Shown one piece after another: positions 25,979 to 34,566 of a stretch of 64,000 nucleotides of DNA. The stretch spans positions 682,001-746,000 of the forward strand of contig CAVYXC010000002.1 in the NCBI GenBank assembly GCA_963772515.1, in the 5' to 3' direction. The stretch comes from JAFAHD01 sp963772515 (GTDB lineage Bacteria > Vulcanimicrobiota > Vulcanimicrobiia > Eremiobacterales > Eremiobacteraceae). The translations under genes were made by a program, and so were the position numbers. Each line of letters begins with the position of its first letter. Position 1 is the first letter of the stretch. The notes under the pieces are model-generated. The model ran no database searches. It saw only the letters and a program-made list of their open reading frames with translations, and was not told where the DNA came from.

Positions 25979-26630
25979 CGGCAGCGTCGTCCACTTTGTT
26001 GCGTAAGTAGCGGATGTAGACGTCGATCAGGTTCGACTCGCCCAAGAAATCCGATCCCCACACGCTGTTGAAGATCTCATCGCGCGTGTGCACCTTGTTG
26101 GGATACATCATGAGGAATTCCAGCAGCGAGAACTCTTTCGCGGTCAGGCTGATGCCGCGTCCGCTGCGCGACACCTCGTGCGTGTCGCGATTGAGCTTCA
26201 GATCTTTGATCTCGAGCACGCGCTCGCCGGGTTCGCGTTCGCGCAGCTGCACGCGGATGCGCGCGAGCAGCTCTTCGATCGAGAAGGGCTTGGACAGGTA
26301 GTCGTTGGCGCCGGTGTCGAGTCCGGTGACGCGATCGGGCACCGCGTCTTTGGCGGTGAGCATGATGATCGGCACGGACGAGTGGCGCCGCACGCGGCGA
26401 CAGACTTCCAGGCCGTCGATGCGCGGCAGCAACAGATCGAGGATGATCAGATCGGGACCTTTGAGGGCGCGTTCGATGGCGCTTGCGCCATCGCCGCAGA
26501 CCTCGACCTCAAAGCCTTCGTGCTCGAGCTCGAGGCGCAGGACCTTGGCGATTTGTACGTCGTCCTCGACGACGAGGATCTTGCGCTTGGCCTGGTCGGC
26601 CGCGTGCGAAGGTAAGGATGAATGCGACAT
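25926..26630 (-). CDS. OmpR-family response regulator
   Basis: A 234-residue regulator: receiver domain with VEDD, phospho-acceptor Asp65 (LIILDLLLP), Thr in MLTAKD and Lys in LSKPF, followed by a winged-helix DNA-binding domain (LTAKEFSLLEFLMMYPNKVHT, YIRYLRNKVD, TIRGVGYALR). It is the cognate regulator of the kinase downstream in the same operon and may also regulate the following envelope genes. Confidence 0.95.
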   Translation of the reverse strand: MSHSSLPSHAADQAKRKILVVEDDVQIAKVLRLELEHEGFEVEVCGDGASAIERALKGPDLIILDLLLPRIDGLEVCRRVRRHSSVPIIMLTAKDAVPDRVTGLDTGANDYLSKPFSIEELLARIRVQLREREPGERVLEIKDLKLNRDTHEVSRSGRGISLTAKEFSLLEFLMMYPNKVHTRDEIFNSVWGSDFLGESNLIDVYIRYLRNKVDDAADEKLIQTIRGVGYALRA

Positions 26631-26805
26631 TGTGGCGGTGCTCCTGTCGTGTCCAGCGACTGGTGGTTAGCACTGCGACTCTCACGTGCGTCGCCCGCTA
26701 TGGTACGAGCATACTGCGGCAGCCGAGCATGCCACATTAAGCGGCCGTGAGAGCCTGCCCGCCGGAAGCCGGGAGCGGCCCGCGACCGCCCGAACGTGGC
26801 ACGTC

Positions 26806-27354
26806 ATGGCCCTGTTCGCGGCGATCGAGCTGGACGAGGAGGCGCGCCGAGCGGCGTTGCGCGCCATCGAGGTGCTTGCTGGCGCCGCCATCCCCGTGCG
26901 TTTCGAGCGCCCGGAGAAGCTGCACGTGACCCTCGCCTATCTCGGCACGATTCCAGCGCCACGCATCGCGGAGTTCGCCGCCTCGCTGGGCATCGCGGCA
27001 GCGGGCTGCGCGCCTTTCGAGATCGTCTTCGACCGCCTCGGCGCGTTTCCGGACGAACGCCGGCCGCGCATCCTTGCGCTCGGCTGTTCGCAGCCTCAAC
27101 CAGGATTCGACGCGTGTGCCGAGACCGTCCGGTCGGAATTCGAAAAACTCGGAGCGCGTTTCGCGCAGCGCGCCCTGCCGCACATCACGCTGGCGCGCGC
27201 GAAAGAACCGCTGCGGCGCCTGCCGAGCATCGAACAACCGCTGCGCTGCGTTCTTGCAGTACGCGAGCTCGTGCTCTTCGAAAGCATCCAGGAGGGCCCG
27301 ACCACACACTATGAGGAGAGGTCCATCGCCCGCCTCTCGATCACGGTCGAATGA
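26806..27354 (+). CDS. thpR: RNA 2',3'-cyclic phosphodiesterase
   Basis: A 182-residue 2H phosphoesterase. The two HxT motifs are LHVTLAYLG and PHITLARAK, and FAAIELDEEARR is the usual start. ThpR hydrolyses 2',3'-cyclic phosphates of RNA ends and ligates tRNA halves in vitro. ATG at 26806 is preceded in frame by 40 poor-quality residues that I exclude. The last codons and the stop lie within a copy of the dispersed hairpin repeat. Confidence 0.9.
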   Translation: MALFAAIELDEEARRAALRAIEVLAGAAIPVRFERPEKLHVTLAYLGTIPAPRIAEFAASLGIAAAGCAPFEIVFDRLGAFPDERRPRILALGCSQPQPGFDACAETVRSEFEKLGARFAQRALPHITLARAKEPLRRLPSIEQPLRCVLAVRELVLFESIQEGPTTHYEERSIARLSITVE

Positions 27355-27367
27355 ATTCGACCGCTCC
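27344..27367 (-). repeat. Dispersed hairpin repeat, copy 1
   Basis: Stem CGGTCGAAT pairs with ATTCGACCG over a 2-base loop, with a CTCC flank. Read on the minus strand this copy is identical over 24 bases to copy 3 (56887-56910). It covers the thpR stop codon and lies 25 bases before the SIMPL gene. Confidence 0.85.
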
Positions 27368-27391
27368 ATGGGTTCAATGAGGAGACCGAAC

Positions 27392-28144
27392 ATGCGCTTT
27401 TTGCTCTCGCCGGTCGCGCTGTTGATCGCCGGCGCCTTAGCCGCTGCCCCGGCAGCCGCCAATCCCACGCCGCCCCCGTCGCACGGCATGACAAACATGA
27501 TGATGATGATGGAGCACCACATGACCAGCGTGTCGGTGCAAGGCACGGGCGAGGTCGAATACACGCCCGACCAAGCGCATATCACGCTCGGGGTTAACGG
27601 TGAGGCGCCGGGTGCCGCCGCCGCTGCGTCGGATATCGCCGGTCGCGCCAACGCGGTCATCGCAGCGCTCAAGAGCCTGGGCATCGGCGATTCCGCCATC
27701 ACGACGAGCGGGTACACCCTCTACTATCGCCAGGCCACCGACGCCGTCAAGGCGGCGTTCGTCGCGTCGGAGACCATCGGCGTCAAGATGCCGATCGACA
27801 AAGCCGGCGCCGCTATCGACGCGGGCATCCGGGCCGGCGCGAACCAGACCTACGGCCTGACGTACGATACGACGCAGCGCGACGCGCTCTACAAGCAGGC
27901 GGTGCAGCGCGCGGTCGTGCAAGCGCACGACTTAGCCGACGTAGCGGCGACGGCCGCCGGCGTGAAGTTGGGATCGGTCATGACGATCACGCTGGGCGGC
28001 AGCATGCCGATGCAACCGTACATGCCGGTCGCTCGGCTGGCCACCATGTCGGTCGCTGCACCGCCGCCGATCGCGCCGGGCACCGGCACCATGAGCGCGA
28101 CCGTGCTCGTGACCTATTCGATCGCCAGTCCGATGCATATGTAG
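27392..28144 (+). CDS. Secreted SIMPL-domain (DUF541) protein
   Basis: A 250-residue exported protein: signal MRFLLSPVALLIAGALAAAP, a Met-rich stretch (MTNMMMMMEHHM), then a SIMPL domain (VSVQGTGEVEYTPDQAHITLGV, AVIAALKSLGIGDSAITTSGY, QRAVVQAHDLADVAA). SIMPL proteins are periplasmic oligomers of unknown activity, some linked to oxidative stress or metal handling. The Met/His-rich run could bind copper (inference). GAGGAG precedes the ATG. Confidence 0.9.
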   Translation: MRFLLSPVALLIAGALAAAPAAANPTPPPSHGMTNMMMMMEHHMTSVSVQGTGEVEYTPDQAHITLGVNGEAPGAAAAASDIAGRANAVIAALKSLGIGDSAITTSGYTLYYRQATDAVKAAFVASETIGVKMPIDKAGAAIDAGIRAGANQTYGLTYDTTQRDALYKQAVQRAVVQAHDLADVAATAAGVKLGSVMTITLGGSMPMQPYMPVARLATMSVAAPPPIAPGTGTMSATVLVTYSIASPMHM

Positions 28145-28238
28145 AATTGCGTGAGAAACTTTCGCCGGGGTGCGAGCGTTATAAAGGAAGACGCTGAGCC
28201 GCGCAGCGCACCCCGCGCGACGCAGCGTCCAAATGAAA

Positions 28239-28273
28239 TCGAGGCGGACCACGGTCTGCCTCGAATCATTTTT
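28239..28273 (+). terminator. Rho-independent terminator
   Basis: A long stem (TCGAGGCGGACC with GGTCTGCCTCGA, one G-U pair) is followed by AATCATTTTT. It lies 95 bases after the SIMPL gene. Confidence 0.8.
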
Positions 28274-28312
28274 GGCCTCGAGCCGCGCTCGGGCTATGTG
28301 GGGTAGCCGGGC

Positions 28313-28462
28313 TTAGGCGGCTTTATGCTGCTTAGCGAGCGCGATCGCCCAGCCACGCTCCGTCCGCTTGCGGACGAGATAGCCCTCGGGCGTGCGGTCG
28401 AAGACTTCGAAGCCGCTGGCGACTGCTTCGGCGAGAGTGTTGAAGATGAGTATTCCTTGCAT
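28313..28462 (-). CDS. Small conserved-looking protein, unknown
   Basis: A 49-residue protein, MQGILIFNTLAEAVASGFEV followed by a DRTPEGYLVRKRTERGW segment and a basic tail. A TGGAGC site 8 bases upstream supports the ATG at 28462 over a longer 96-residue reading. No membrane helix and no cysteines. I cannot assign a function; it stands alone between the SIMPL terminator and the divergent pyr operon. Confidence 0.55.
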   Translation of the reverse strand: MQGILIFNTLAEAVASGFEVFDRTPEGYLVRKRTERGWAIALAKQHKAA

Positions 28463-28612
28463 GGGCTTGCTCCAGTGCGTTCCCCCATTACTATTACGTC
28501 GTATGCCCGTGATTCGTTCACGCCAGACGTCCCCGACGAGGGGCCAGGTAAGACTATGACACAGGTCACGTTTCGAGGGTCGCGCGTCTAGGGGCGCGAA
28601 CAACGCCGGTCA

Positions 28613-29446
28613 ATGGCATCCGAAACGCCGCTGCTGGAAACAGCCACCTTGATCAGCCGGGAGCAAGTCGCTCCCGGTTTTTGGTTCTTAGCCCTGCGGG
28701 GCCCGCGGATCGCTGCCCAAGCGCGTGCCGCCAGCTACGTCGCGATCGACCTTCCTGGGGCGTTTGCCGTCCGGTTGCCGCTGGGGATATGGACCGTCCG
28801 GGGCGACGAATTCGGACTGCTGTTCCGCGAGTGGGGCGACCGCACGCGCCGCTTGGCACGGCTGGCCGTGGGAACGGGGCTGTCGTGCATCGGCCCGTTG
28901 GGAAATCAGTTTAGCATCCCTGTCAAGGGGTCCAAAGCGCTGATCGCCTCGGGCGGGATCGGCATCGTGCCGTTCTGGCTGCTCGCCAGAGATCTAAAAA
29001 ATGTCGGCGTCGAGGCACGAGCGATCGTCGGCGCACGCACCAAGGCGCATCTCACTGGTGTCGCGCAGCTGCGCGAGCTCGGCCTCGACGTCACCACATG
29101 CACCGACGACGGCAGCGAAGGCGAGCGCGCGACCGTGGTCGATCTGGTCAAGCGCGCATCCGCCGCCGACATCATCTACGGTTGCGGGCCGCCGGGCATG
29201 CTGCGCGCGCTCTGCAGCCATGCCACCCAAGCGCGCGTCGCGTGTGAGATATCAATGGAAGAGACTTTCGGCTGCTCGATGGGCACCTGCTGGGGCTGCG
29301 TCGTGCCGGTGCGCCGGGGCAGCGCGCAGGGCTCGGGGTATCCGCCGGCGCCTCGCGACTCGCGCAACTATGACTTCGCGCGCGTCTGCTCGGATGGCAC
29401 CGTGTTCTCCGCGACGGACCTCGTGTGGCTGGAGTCCTCAGCGTGA
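28613..29446 (+). CDS. pyrK: Dihydroorotate dehydrogenase electron-transfer subunit
   Basis: A 277-residue ferredoxin-reductase-type protein: FAD-binding beta-barrel, NAD-binding domain (IASGGIGIVPFWLLARDL, IIYGCGPPGML) and a C-terminal [2Fe-2S] site with four cysteines in EETFGCSMGTCWGCVVPV plus VCSDG. PyrK passes electrons from class 1B PyrD to NAD. It opens the run pyrK-pyrD-pyrF-pyrE and overlaps pyrD by the GTGA pattern. Confidence 0.93.
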   Translation: MASETPLLETATLISREQVAPGFWFLALRGPRIAAQARAASYVAIDLPGAFAVRLPLGIWTVRGDEFGLLFREWGDRTRRLARLAVGTGLSCIGPLGNQFSIPVKGSKALIASGGIGIVPFWLLARDLKNVGVEARAIVGARTKAHLTGVAQLRELGLDVTTCTDDGSEGERATVVDLVKRASAADIIYGCGPPGMLRALCSHATQARVACEISMEETFGCSMGTCWGCVVPVRRGSAQGSGYPPAPRDSRNYDFARVCSDGTVFSATDLVWLESSA

Positions 29447-30441
29447 GCGAGCGCAACGGCGCGCGCTCGATGCCGGATACGAGCGTCGACATCGGCCGCC
29501 TGCGTCTTGCCAACCCGACGATCGCGGCCAGCGGCTGCTACAATCGCGGCGCCGAGTTCTCTCGCATCGTCGATATCAGCGCGTACGGCGCGATAACGCT
29601 CAAGAGCGTCACGCGCGAGCCGCGCCTGGGGAACGCGATGCCGCGCCTCGCGCTGACGCCGGCCGGCATGCTCAACGCCATCGGCCTTGAAGGTCCCGGC
29701 ATCGAGCACTTCGTCAAACACGAAGCGCCCAAGCTCGCTGGCGCGTCCACAACCATCATCGCGAGCGTTGCCGGGTTTTCGGTCAGCGAATTCGTCGACG
29801 TCGCCGCCGCCATGGACGGATTGCCCGGCATCGCCGCGATCGAGCTCGACATCTCGTGTCCGAACGTCGACAGCGAAGGCGAGTGCTTCGGCGTCGATCC
29901 GCGCGCGACCGACGCCGTGGTCGCCGCCGTGAAGCGGCGCGTCAAACTGCCGGTGATCGCCAAGCTAACGCCTAACGTCGCCGACGTCCGTCCGATCGCT
30001 CGCGCCGCCGAAGAGGCCGGCGCCGATGCGATCTCACTCATCAACTCGCTGCGCGGCATGGCGATCGACGTCGAGCGCACGCGGCCCGCGCTCGCCAATT
30101 ACACCGGCGGGCTTACCGGCCCGGCGATCAGGCCGGTGGCAGTATATCAGGTATGGGAAGTCGCGCAGACCGTGCGCATCCCGATCATAGGCATGGGCGG
30201 GATCGAGAACGGCCGCGATGCGCTCGAGATGATGCTGGCCGGCGCGACGGCGGTCTCGATCGGCACGGCGAACTTCCGCGACCCTGAAGTGCCGATCCAC
30301 GTGCGCGACGCTATCTCCGCGGAAGCCGCCAAACGCGGTTTCGCAAGCGTGCGCGCGCTGACAGGATTGGCGAACCCAGGCTTTGCGGGCAGCCGTTGGC
30401 CGTCCGACAGGCGTCCGGAGCACGCGCAGGTGAGACGATGA
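29443..30441 (+). CDS. pyrD: Dihydroorotate dehydrogenase, class 1B
   Basis: A 332-residue FMN enzyme of UMP synthesis. Features: IAASGCYNRGAEF, NAIGLEGPGIEHF, the catalytic Cys in ELDISCPNVDSEGECFG, AKLTPNVADV and GMGGIENGRDALEMMLAGA. Pairing with pyrK fits the NAD-linked class 1B. The GTG at 29443 overlaps the pyrK stop; an ATG at 29470 (MPDTS) is an alternative start. Confidence 0.94.
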   Translation: MSERNGARSMPDTSVDIGRLRLANPTIAASGCYNRGAEFSRIVDISAYGAITLKSVTREPRLGNAMPRLALTPAGMLNAIGLEGPGIEHFVKHEAPKLAGASTTIIASVAGFSVSEFVDVAAAMDGLPGIAAIELDISCPNVDSEGECFGVDPRATDAVVAAVKRRVKLPVIAKLTPNVADVRPIARAAEEAGADAISLINSLRGMAIDVERTRPALANYTGGLTGPAIRPVAVYQVWEVAQTVRIPIIGMGGIENGRDALEMMLAGATAVSIGTANFRDPEVPIHVRDAISAEAAKRGFASVRALTGLANPGFAGSRWPSDRRPEHAQVRR

Positions 30442-31157
30442 CAGAACTGATCGTGGCCCTCGACGAGCCGACCTTTGATGAGGCGAAGGCGGTGGTCCAC
30501 AAGACCGAGGCGGTCGCGCGCTGGTATAAAGTAGGCTATCAGGCCTTCTACGGATATGGCGATCGCATCATCGACCTTCTCCGCGAGCGCGGGCTCTCGC
30601 TGTTCCTGGATCTCAAGCTGCTCGACATCCCGAACACGGTGGGCGCCGGCATCCGGTCGCTCGCGCGTCACCGGCCCCAGCTGCTGACGGTCCACTCATC
30701 CGGTGGCGCCGACATGCTCGCCGCGGCGGCGCGCGCGCGCGATGAGGCAAACGCGGCGGGCGCATCGCTGCGTCTGCTCGCGGTCACCGTCCTGACCAGC
30801 CTCTCCAAAGACGAACTGGTGGGCGCCGGTGAAGATCTTGACCCGCACGAGCTTGTCGCCGTGCGAGCCGAGCTGGCGGCGAACTGCCGCATCGACGGCG
30901 TCGTCTGCGCGGTCGACGATCTACCCGTCGTGCGCGCACGCACCGCCGGCGCATTGATCTCGGTATGTCCGGGCATACGCCCCGCGGGCGCCTCAGCAGA
31001 CGACCAACGCCGCATCGCCACGCCGTTCGAAGCAGCCCTGGCGGGAGCGGACTACATCGTCGTCGGCCGGCCCATCACGGCGGCCCCGGATCCGGCCGCG
31101 GCCGCGGACGCGATTCGCGCGCAGCTGCAAGCCGTCAAACCGCTCGGCGCGATCTGA
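30438..31157 (+). CDS. pyrF: Orotidine 5'-phosphate decarboxylase
   Basis: A 239-residue enzyme that converts OMP to UMP. The active-site Lys-Asp network is in FLDLKLLDIPNTV, with LLAVTVLTS, VCPGIRP and ADYIVVGRPI as the phosphate-binding parts. The ATG overlaps the pyrD stop by 4 bases; pyrE starts 2 bases after its stop. Confidence 0.95.
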   Translation: MTELIVALDEPTFDEAKAVVHKTEAVARWYKVGYQAFYGYGDRIIDLLRERGLSLFLDLKLLDIPNTVGAGIRSLARHRPQLLTVHSSGGADMLAAAARARDEANAAGASLRLLAVTVLTSLSKDELVGAGEDLDPHELVAVRAELAANCRIDGVVCAVDDLPVVRARTAGALISVCPGIRPAGASADDQRRIATPFEAALAGADYIVVGRPITAAPDPAAAADAIRAQLQAVKPLGAI

Positions 31158-31159
31158 TC

Positions 31160-31729
31160 ATGACCCCGCACGAAGTCTTGGCGCTGCTTGAGCGACGCGG
31201 CGCGATGCTGTCCGGCCATTTCACGCTGTCTTCGGGGCTGCACAGCGATCGTTTCATCCAGAAGTTCCGCATCTTCGAAGACCCGCCAACGGCCGAAGCG
31301 ATCTGCGGGGCGCTGGCGGATCGTTTGCGTTCGGCAGATCCGCACGTCGTCGTGAGCGCCGCGGTCGGCGGGATCATCCCCGGCTACATCGTGGCCAAGG
31401 GGCTCGGCGTGCGCGACATCTTCGTCGAGAAAGAAGGCGGCGTGCCGGTGCTCCGTCGCGGCTTCTCCATCGAGCCCGGCGAGCGTGTGGCGGTCATCGA
31501 GGACGTCATGACCACGGGTAAGTCCGTCGCAGAAGTGCTCGAAGTCGTCGCACGCGCGGGCGGCAAGCTCGCGGCGATCGGCGCAGTCGTCAAACGTGGC
31601 AAGCCGGTGCTGCCGTTGCCGGTGACGGCGCTGCTCGAGCTGCCGTTGCGCGACTACGCGCCCGACGTTTGTCCGCTGTGCCGCGATCGCGTGCCGCTGA
31701 CCGACCCTGGCAGCCGCCGTTCGTCATGA
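31160..31729 (+). CDS. pyrE: Orotate phosphoribosyltransferase
   Basis: A 189-residue phosphoribosyltransferase that makes OMP from orotate and PRPP. The PRPP loop is VAVIEDVMTTGKSV and the N-terminal GHFTLSSGLHSDRFIQK is typical. A cysteine pair (CPLC) is near the end. The phosphoesterase gene overlaps its stop by 4 bases. Confidence 0.95.
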   Translation: MTPHEVLALLERRGAMLSGHFTLSSGLHSDRFIQKFRIFEDPPTAEAICGALADRLRSADPHVVVSAAVGGIIPGYIVAKGLGVRDIFVEKEGGVPVLRRGFSIEPGERVAVIEDVMTTGKSVAEVLEVVARAGGKLAAIGAVVKRGKPVLPLPVTALLELPLRDYAPDVCPLCRDRVPLTDPGSRRSS

Positions 31730-32442
31730 AGCTTCAGATCGTGTCGGACCTCCATCTTGAGGAGAGTCCGCTGGAGCCGTTCGCGCCGCAAGCCGACGTC
31801 TTGATCGTCGCCGGCGACACGCATGACGAGCCGGCCGGTCTGAACCGCTGGTTGCGCGGCCTGCCAGCGGACGTTCCGGTCGTGGTAGTCCTGGGCAACC
31901 ACGAGTTCGACCACAAGGATTTCGCGACGGCGGTGGCATCCTATCGCGATGCCGTGGCGGAATTCGCCAACGTCCATCTGCTCGAACGCGAGCGCGCGGA
32001 CATCGGCGGCGTGACGTTTCTCGGTGCGAACCTTTGGACGGACATGCGCGGCGGCGCCGATGCGCCCGCCGTCGCACGCGTGCTCAAACGCTTCGACATG
32101 CGCGGCGTGAACGTCGACGACCTCATGGCCGTGCATCGGGCGAGCACGGCGTGGCTCGAAGACGCCTATCCGCACGATCGGGAAAGGGTGGTCGTGGTGA
32201 CTCACACCGCGCCGTCGTTCCGCAGTCAGCACCCTCGTTTCGAAGGCTCGCCGCTCAACGGGTTCTTCGCGAGCGATCTGGATGCGCTCGTCAAACGCCT
32301 AGGGCCGACGCTGTGGGTGCACGGTCACATGCACGACGCCGTCGACTACTCTATTGGCTCAACGCGCGTGGTCAGCAACCCTCGCGGTTATCCGGGCGAG
32401 AATCCGGGCTGGGATCCGAGCTCTTTGATCACGGACGTCTGA
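31726..32442 (+). CDS. Calcineurin-like metallophosphoesterase
   Basis: A 238-residue phosphoesterase with all metal motifs: SDLHLEE, GDTHD, GNHEFDH, THTAPS and HGHMHD. It is the last gene of the pyr run and translationally coupled to pyrE, so a role in nucleotide turnover is possible, but the substrate cannot be read from the sequence. Confidence 0.88.
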   Translation: MKLQIVSDLHLEESPLEPFAPQADVLIVAGDTHDEPAGLNRWLRGLPADVPVVVVLGNHEFDHKDFATAVASYRDAVAEFANVHLLERERADIGGVTFLGANLWTDMRGGADAPAVARVLKRFDMRGVNVDDLMAVHRASTAWLEDAYPHDRERVVVVTHTAPSFRSQHPRFEGSPLNGFFASDLDALVKRLGPTLWVHGHMHDAVDYSIGSTRVVSNPRGYPGENPGWDPSSLITDV

Positions 32443-32469
32443 CCTGATTCGCAACGGTCGCGACGCCGG

Positions 32470-32922
32470 TTACTCCTTGACGAAGAAATGCCTCGCGCGG
32501 GGGTCGATGGCGATATAGCTTGCCAGCCGGTTCATCTCCGGATGTAAAACCCAAACATCGCTTCTTTGCATTCGAAAATCGCTGCGCATTTCTCCATTCG
32601 GATCCACAATGGTCAGCGCCCCACGAAGAGCAAGTGAATTGTCGTTCGAATCATAGCTCCAGGCACCCGTTCGATTCGCGATGATCCGGTCTGGCGTGTT
32701 GCCGTCTAACGCGTCTTCCGTTATCTTTTCGACGTATGCTCCGGATGGCAAGAGCTTGAGAGAAACGATCATCAGCGTCTCACGTGAGGTGTCGTAAGAT
32801 AAGATGTAGGTGCCCGTGAGCTCATGCTCGGACGGATGGGTCCGGCCGATGAGGATCAACGCGATCAGCGCCACGACCGCTAGCGCCGCGGCGAAATACC
32901 AAATGCGCCCGACGACCCCCAT
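32470..32922 (-). CDS. Membrane-anchored protein, unknown
   Basis: A 150-residue protein with one N-terminal helix (WYFAAALAVVALIALILIG) and a soluble outer domain (ELTGTYILSYDTSRETLMIV, LLPSGAYVEKI, AWSYDSNDNSLALRG). GC content and codon use look lower than in neighbours. Its ATG directly abuts the stop of the NAGK-like gene. No family recognised; the fold may be a lipocalin-like barrel. Confidence 0.6.
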   Translation of the reverse strand: MGVVGRIWYFAAALAVVALIALILIGRTHPSEHELTGTYILSYDTSRETLMIVSLKLLPSGAYVEKITEDALDGNTPDRIIANRTGAWSYDSNDNSLALRGALTIVDPNGEMRSDFRMQRSDVWVLHPEMNRLASYIAIDPRARHFFVKE

Positions 32923-33645
32923 CTAGCCGAGAAGGACGCTTGATACGACTTGCGTGCCGAGATGCTGCGCGGTGAGCAATTCGACGACCGCCGCGTGAGC
33001 GGGAGACAGATCGAGGATCTGCGCTGCTTGCACGCCGGCGCGCACGCCAAGCGCAGCGGCGGTCAAACGGTGTGCCAGATCGTTTGAGAGCGAACCGCCT
33101 CGCGCGAGCGCAAGCGCTTCCGACGACGTCAGTTCCGGGATGATGCCCGACCCATCCGAGGGCACGCCGCCCGGATGCGAGCCGAACAGCAGCCGGATCG
33201 CGCCGATCGCGCCGGCTAAGGCGCGCGCCGCCTCGTCTGCATCGACCGGCATCCGCGCGCCCGACACGCCGGCTCCTTCAGACGCCAGCACCGGGATATA
33301 GCCGCGCTCGAGCAGCAGGCACAGCAGCGCGGTGTTCACGCCCCGCAATTCCGCCGCGCCGTCATCGCCACGCGCGAGCATGAGCATGCCGGCCGACGCG
33401 CCGTCGAGCCCGACCGCGTCTCCGCCGATCCGATTGATGTTGCCGATCAGCCGTTGCGCGACGAGCCGCGCAGCAGCTTCGTGCACGAGCACTGGCCGGA
33501 TGCCGACGCGGCGCATGAACACGACATCCGCGGCGAACGTCGGTGAGGCCCCGGCCGACTCGTCCACCCGAACGACAAACGAACGGCCGACGAACGGTCT
33601 GCAGGTCGGGAGTCCGGATGGGTCGGGGGACGAGAAGGCGTCCAT
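32923..33645 (-). CDS. NAGK-like (amino acid kinase fold) protein without catalytic glycines
   Basis: A 240-residue protein whose order matches acetylglutamate kinase: SFVVRVDESAG where KYGG is expected, VVFMRRVGIRPVLVHEAAARLV where HGGGP is expected, IGGDAVGLDGASAGML, LLCLLLERGYIPVLASEG and late AHRLTAAALGVRAG. The first Lys-Gly-Gly and the HGGG loop that bind ATP and substrate are replaced, so kinase activity is doubtful. The C-terminus lacks the normal substrate-loop signature. It may be a regulatory or binding derivative. No arg genes are nearby. Confidence 0.6.
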   Translation of the reverse strand: MDAFSSPDPSGLPTCRPFVGRSFVVRVDESAGASPTFAADVVFMRRVGIRPVLVHEAAARLVAQRLIGNINRIGGDAVGLDGASAGMLMLARGDDGAAELRGVNTALLCLLLERGYIPVLASEGAGVSGARMPVDADEAARALAGAIGAIRLLFGSHPGGVPSDGSGIIPELTSSEALALARGGSLSNDLAHRLTAAALGVRAGVQAAQILDLSPAHAAVVELLTAQHLGTQVVSSVLLG

Positions 33646-33653
33646 CGGTGTGC

Positions 33654-33878
33654 CTAACGCCGTCTCAGCAGCAAGTTGAGCACTATCGTGAAAACGATGG
33701 AGAGCAGCAGCGAAGTTCCAAGCAGCAGGGTTGCTTGCCATCCCTTGCCGCCGATGGTGACGTCGCCGGGCAAGGAGCCGAGATGGAGCTGCCGCACGTA
33801 GAGGACGAGAGCGCCGACGGCGATGAGCGCGAGGCCCGCGCCGATGAGAAATCTGCCGATCTGAGGCGTGACGTCCAA
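33654..33878 (-). CDS. DUF2905 small membrane protein
   Basis: A 74-residue protein with two membrane helices around LGSLPGDVTIGGKGW, the DUF2905 hallmark. Function is unknown, but DUF2905 genes are often near nucleic-acid housekeeping genes. It lies between pth and the NAGK-like gene with gaps of 13 and 8 bases. Confidence 0.85.
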   Translation of the reverse strand: MDVTPQIGRFLIGAGLALIAVGALVLYVRQLHLGSLPGDVTIGGKGWQATLLLGTSLLLSIVFTIVLNLLLRRR

Positions 33879-33891
33879 GTCGTCCTATATA

Positions 33892-34566
33892 TTAGATGGT
33901 CGGCGGCGGGTCTCCGCCCGCTGCGTTGAGCAGCGCGATCGCGCCTTCGATGCCCTCGTCCAAGAACGTCTCGATTCCGGCGACGCAGCGCTCGATGACG
34001 GCGGGCAACGCAGCTTCCTCCTCCTTCGTGAACGCGCTGATGACGTGGTCGACGAGGTCGCCGTCCTGGCGCCCGACGCCCACCCGCAACCGGGGGAACG
34101 CCGTCGAGCCGAGCTGCGCGATGATCGACTTCAAACCGTTGTGCCCACCGTCGCTGCCGCTGCGCCGCATGCGCAAGCGCCCGAATGGCAGGTTGACGTC
34201 ATCGCACACGACGAGCACGCCGCGGACCGCGACCTTGAAATACGCGGCCAACGGCGCCACGCTTTCACCCGACAGGTTCATGTACGTCTGGGGCAACGCG
34301 AGGATCGTGTCGAGATCCGCGAGCTGCGTCGTGCGCGCGTCGAAGCGCTTGCGCCACGCGGGCGCCGCATGTGCTTGGGAGAGCGCTTCGACCACGCGAA
34401 ACCCGACGTTATGCCGCGTTCGCGCATACGAACGCCCCGGGTTACCGAGTCCGACGATGAGCCGGGCGGTCCGGGGCGTGCGTGCATCCGCTGCGGGTTG
34501 CGCTTTAGGACTCCTCGGGCTCTTCCTCGGCTGGTTTCTTCTCTCCGACGAGCTCCGGCTGCGCAA
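33892..34566 (-). CDS. pth: Peptidyl-tRNA hydrolase
   Basis: A 224-residue enzyme that frees tRNA from peptidyl-tRNA. Catalytic His52 (RTRHNVGF), Asn97 (YMNLSG) and Asp122 (CDDVNLPFG) are present. The domain begins at LIVGLGNPG near residue 36; the basic leader (MRSRSSSERRNQPRKSPRSP) is unusual and overlaps the end of ctc by 62 bases. No start codon lies in frame between it and the domain, so the leader is either real or the start is atypical. Confidence 0.92.
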   Translation of the reverse strand: MRSRSSSERRNQPRKSPRSPKAQPAADARTPRTARLIVGLGNPGRSYARTRHNVGFRVVEALSQAHAAPAWRKRFDARTTQLADLDTILALPQTYMNLSGESVAPLAAYFKVAVRGVLVVCDDVNLPFGRLRMRRSGSDGGHNGLKSIIAQLGSTAFPRLRVGVGRQDGDLVDHVISAFTKEEEAALPAVIERCVAGIETFLDEGIEGAIALLNAAGGDPPPTI

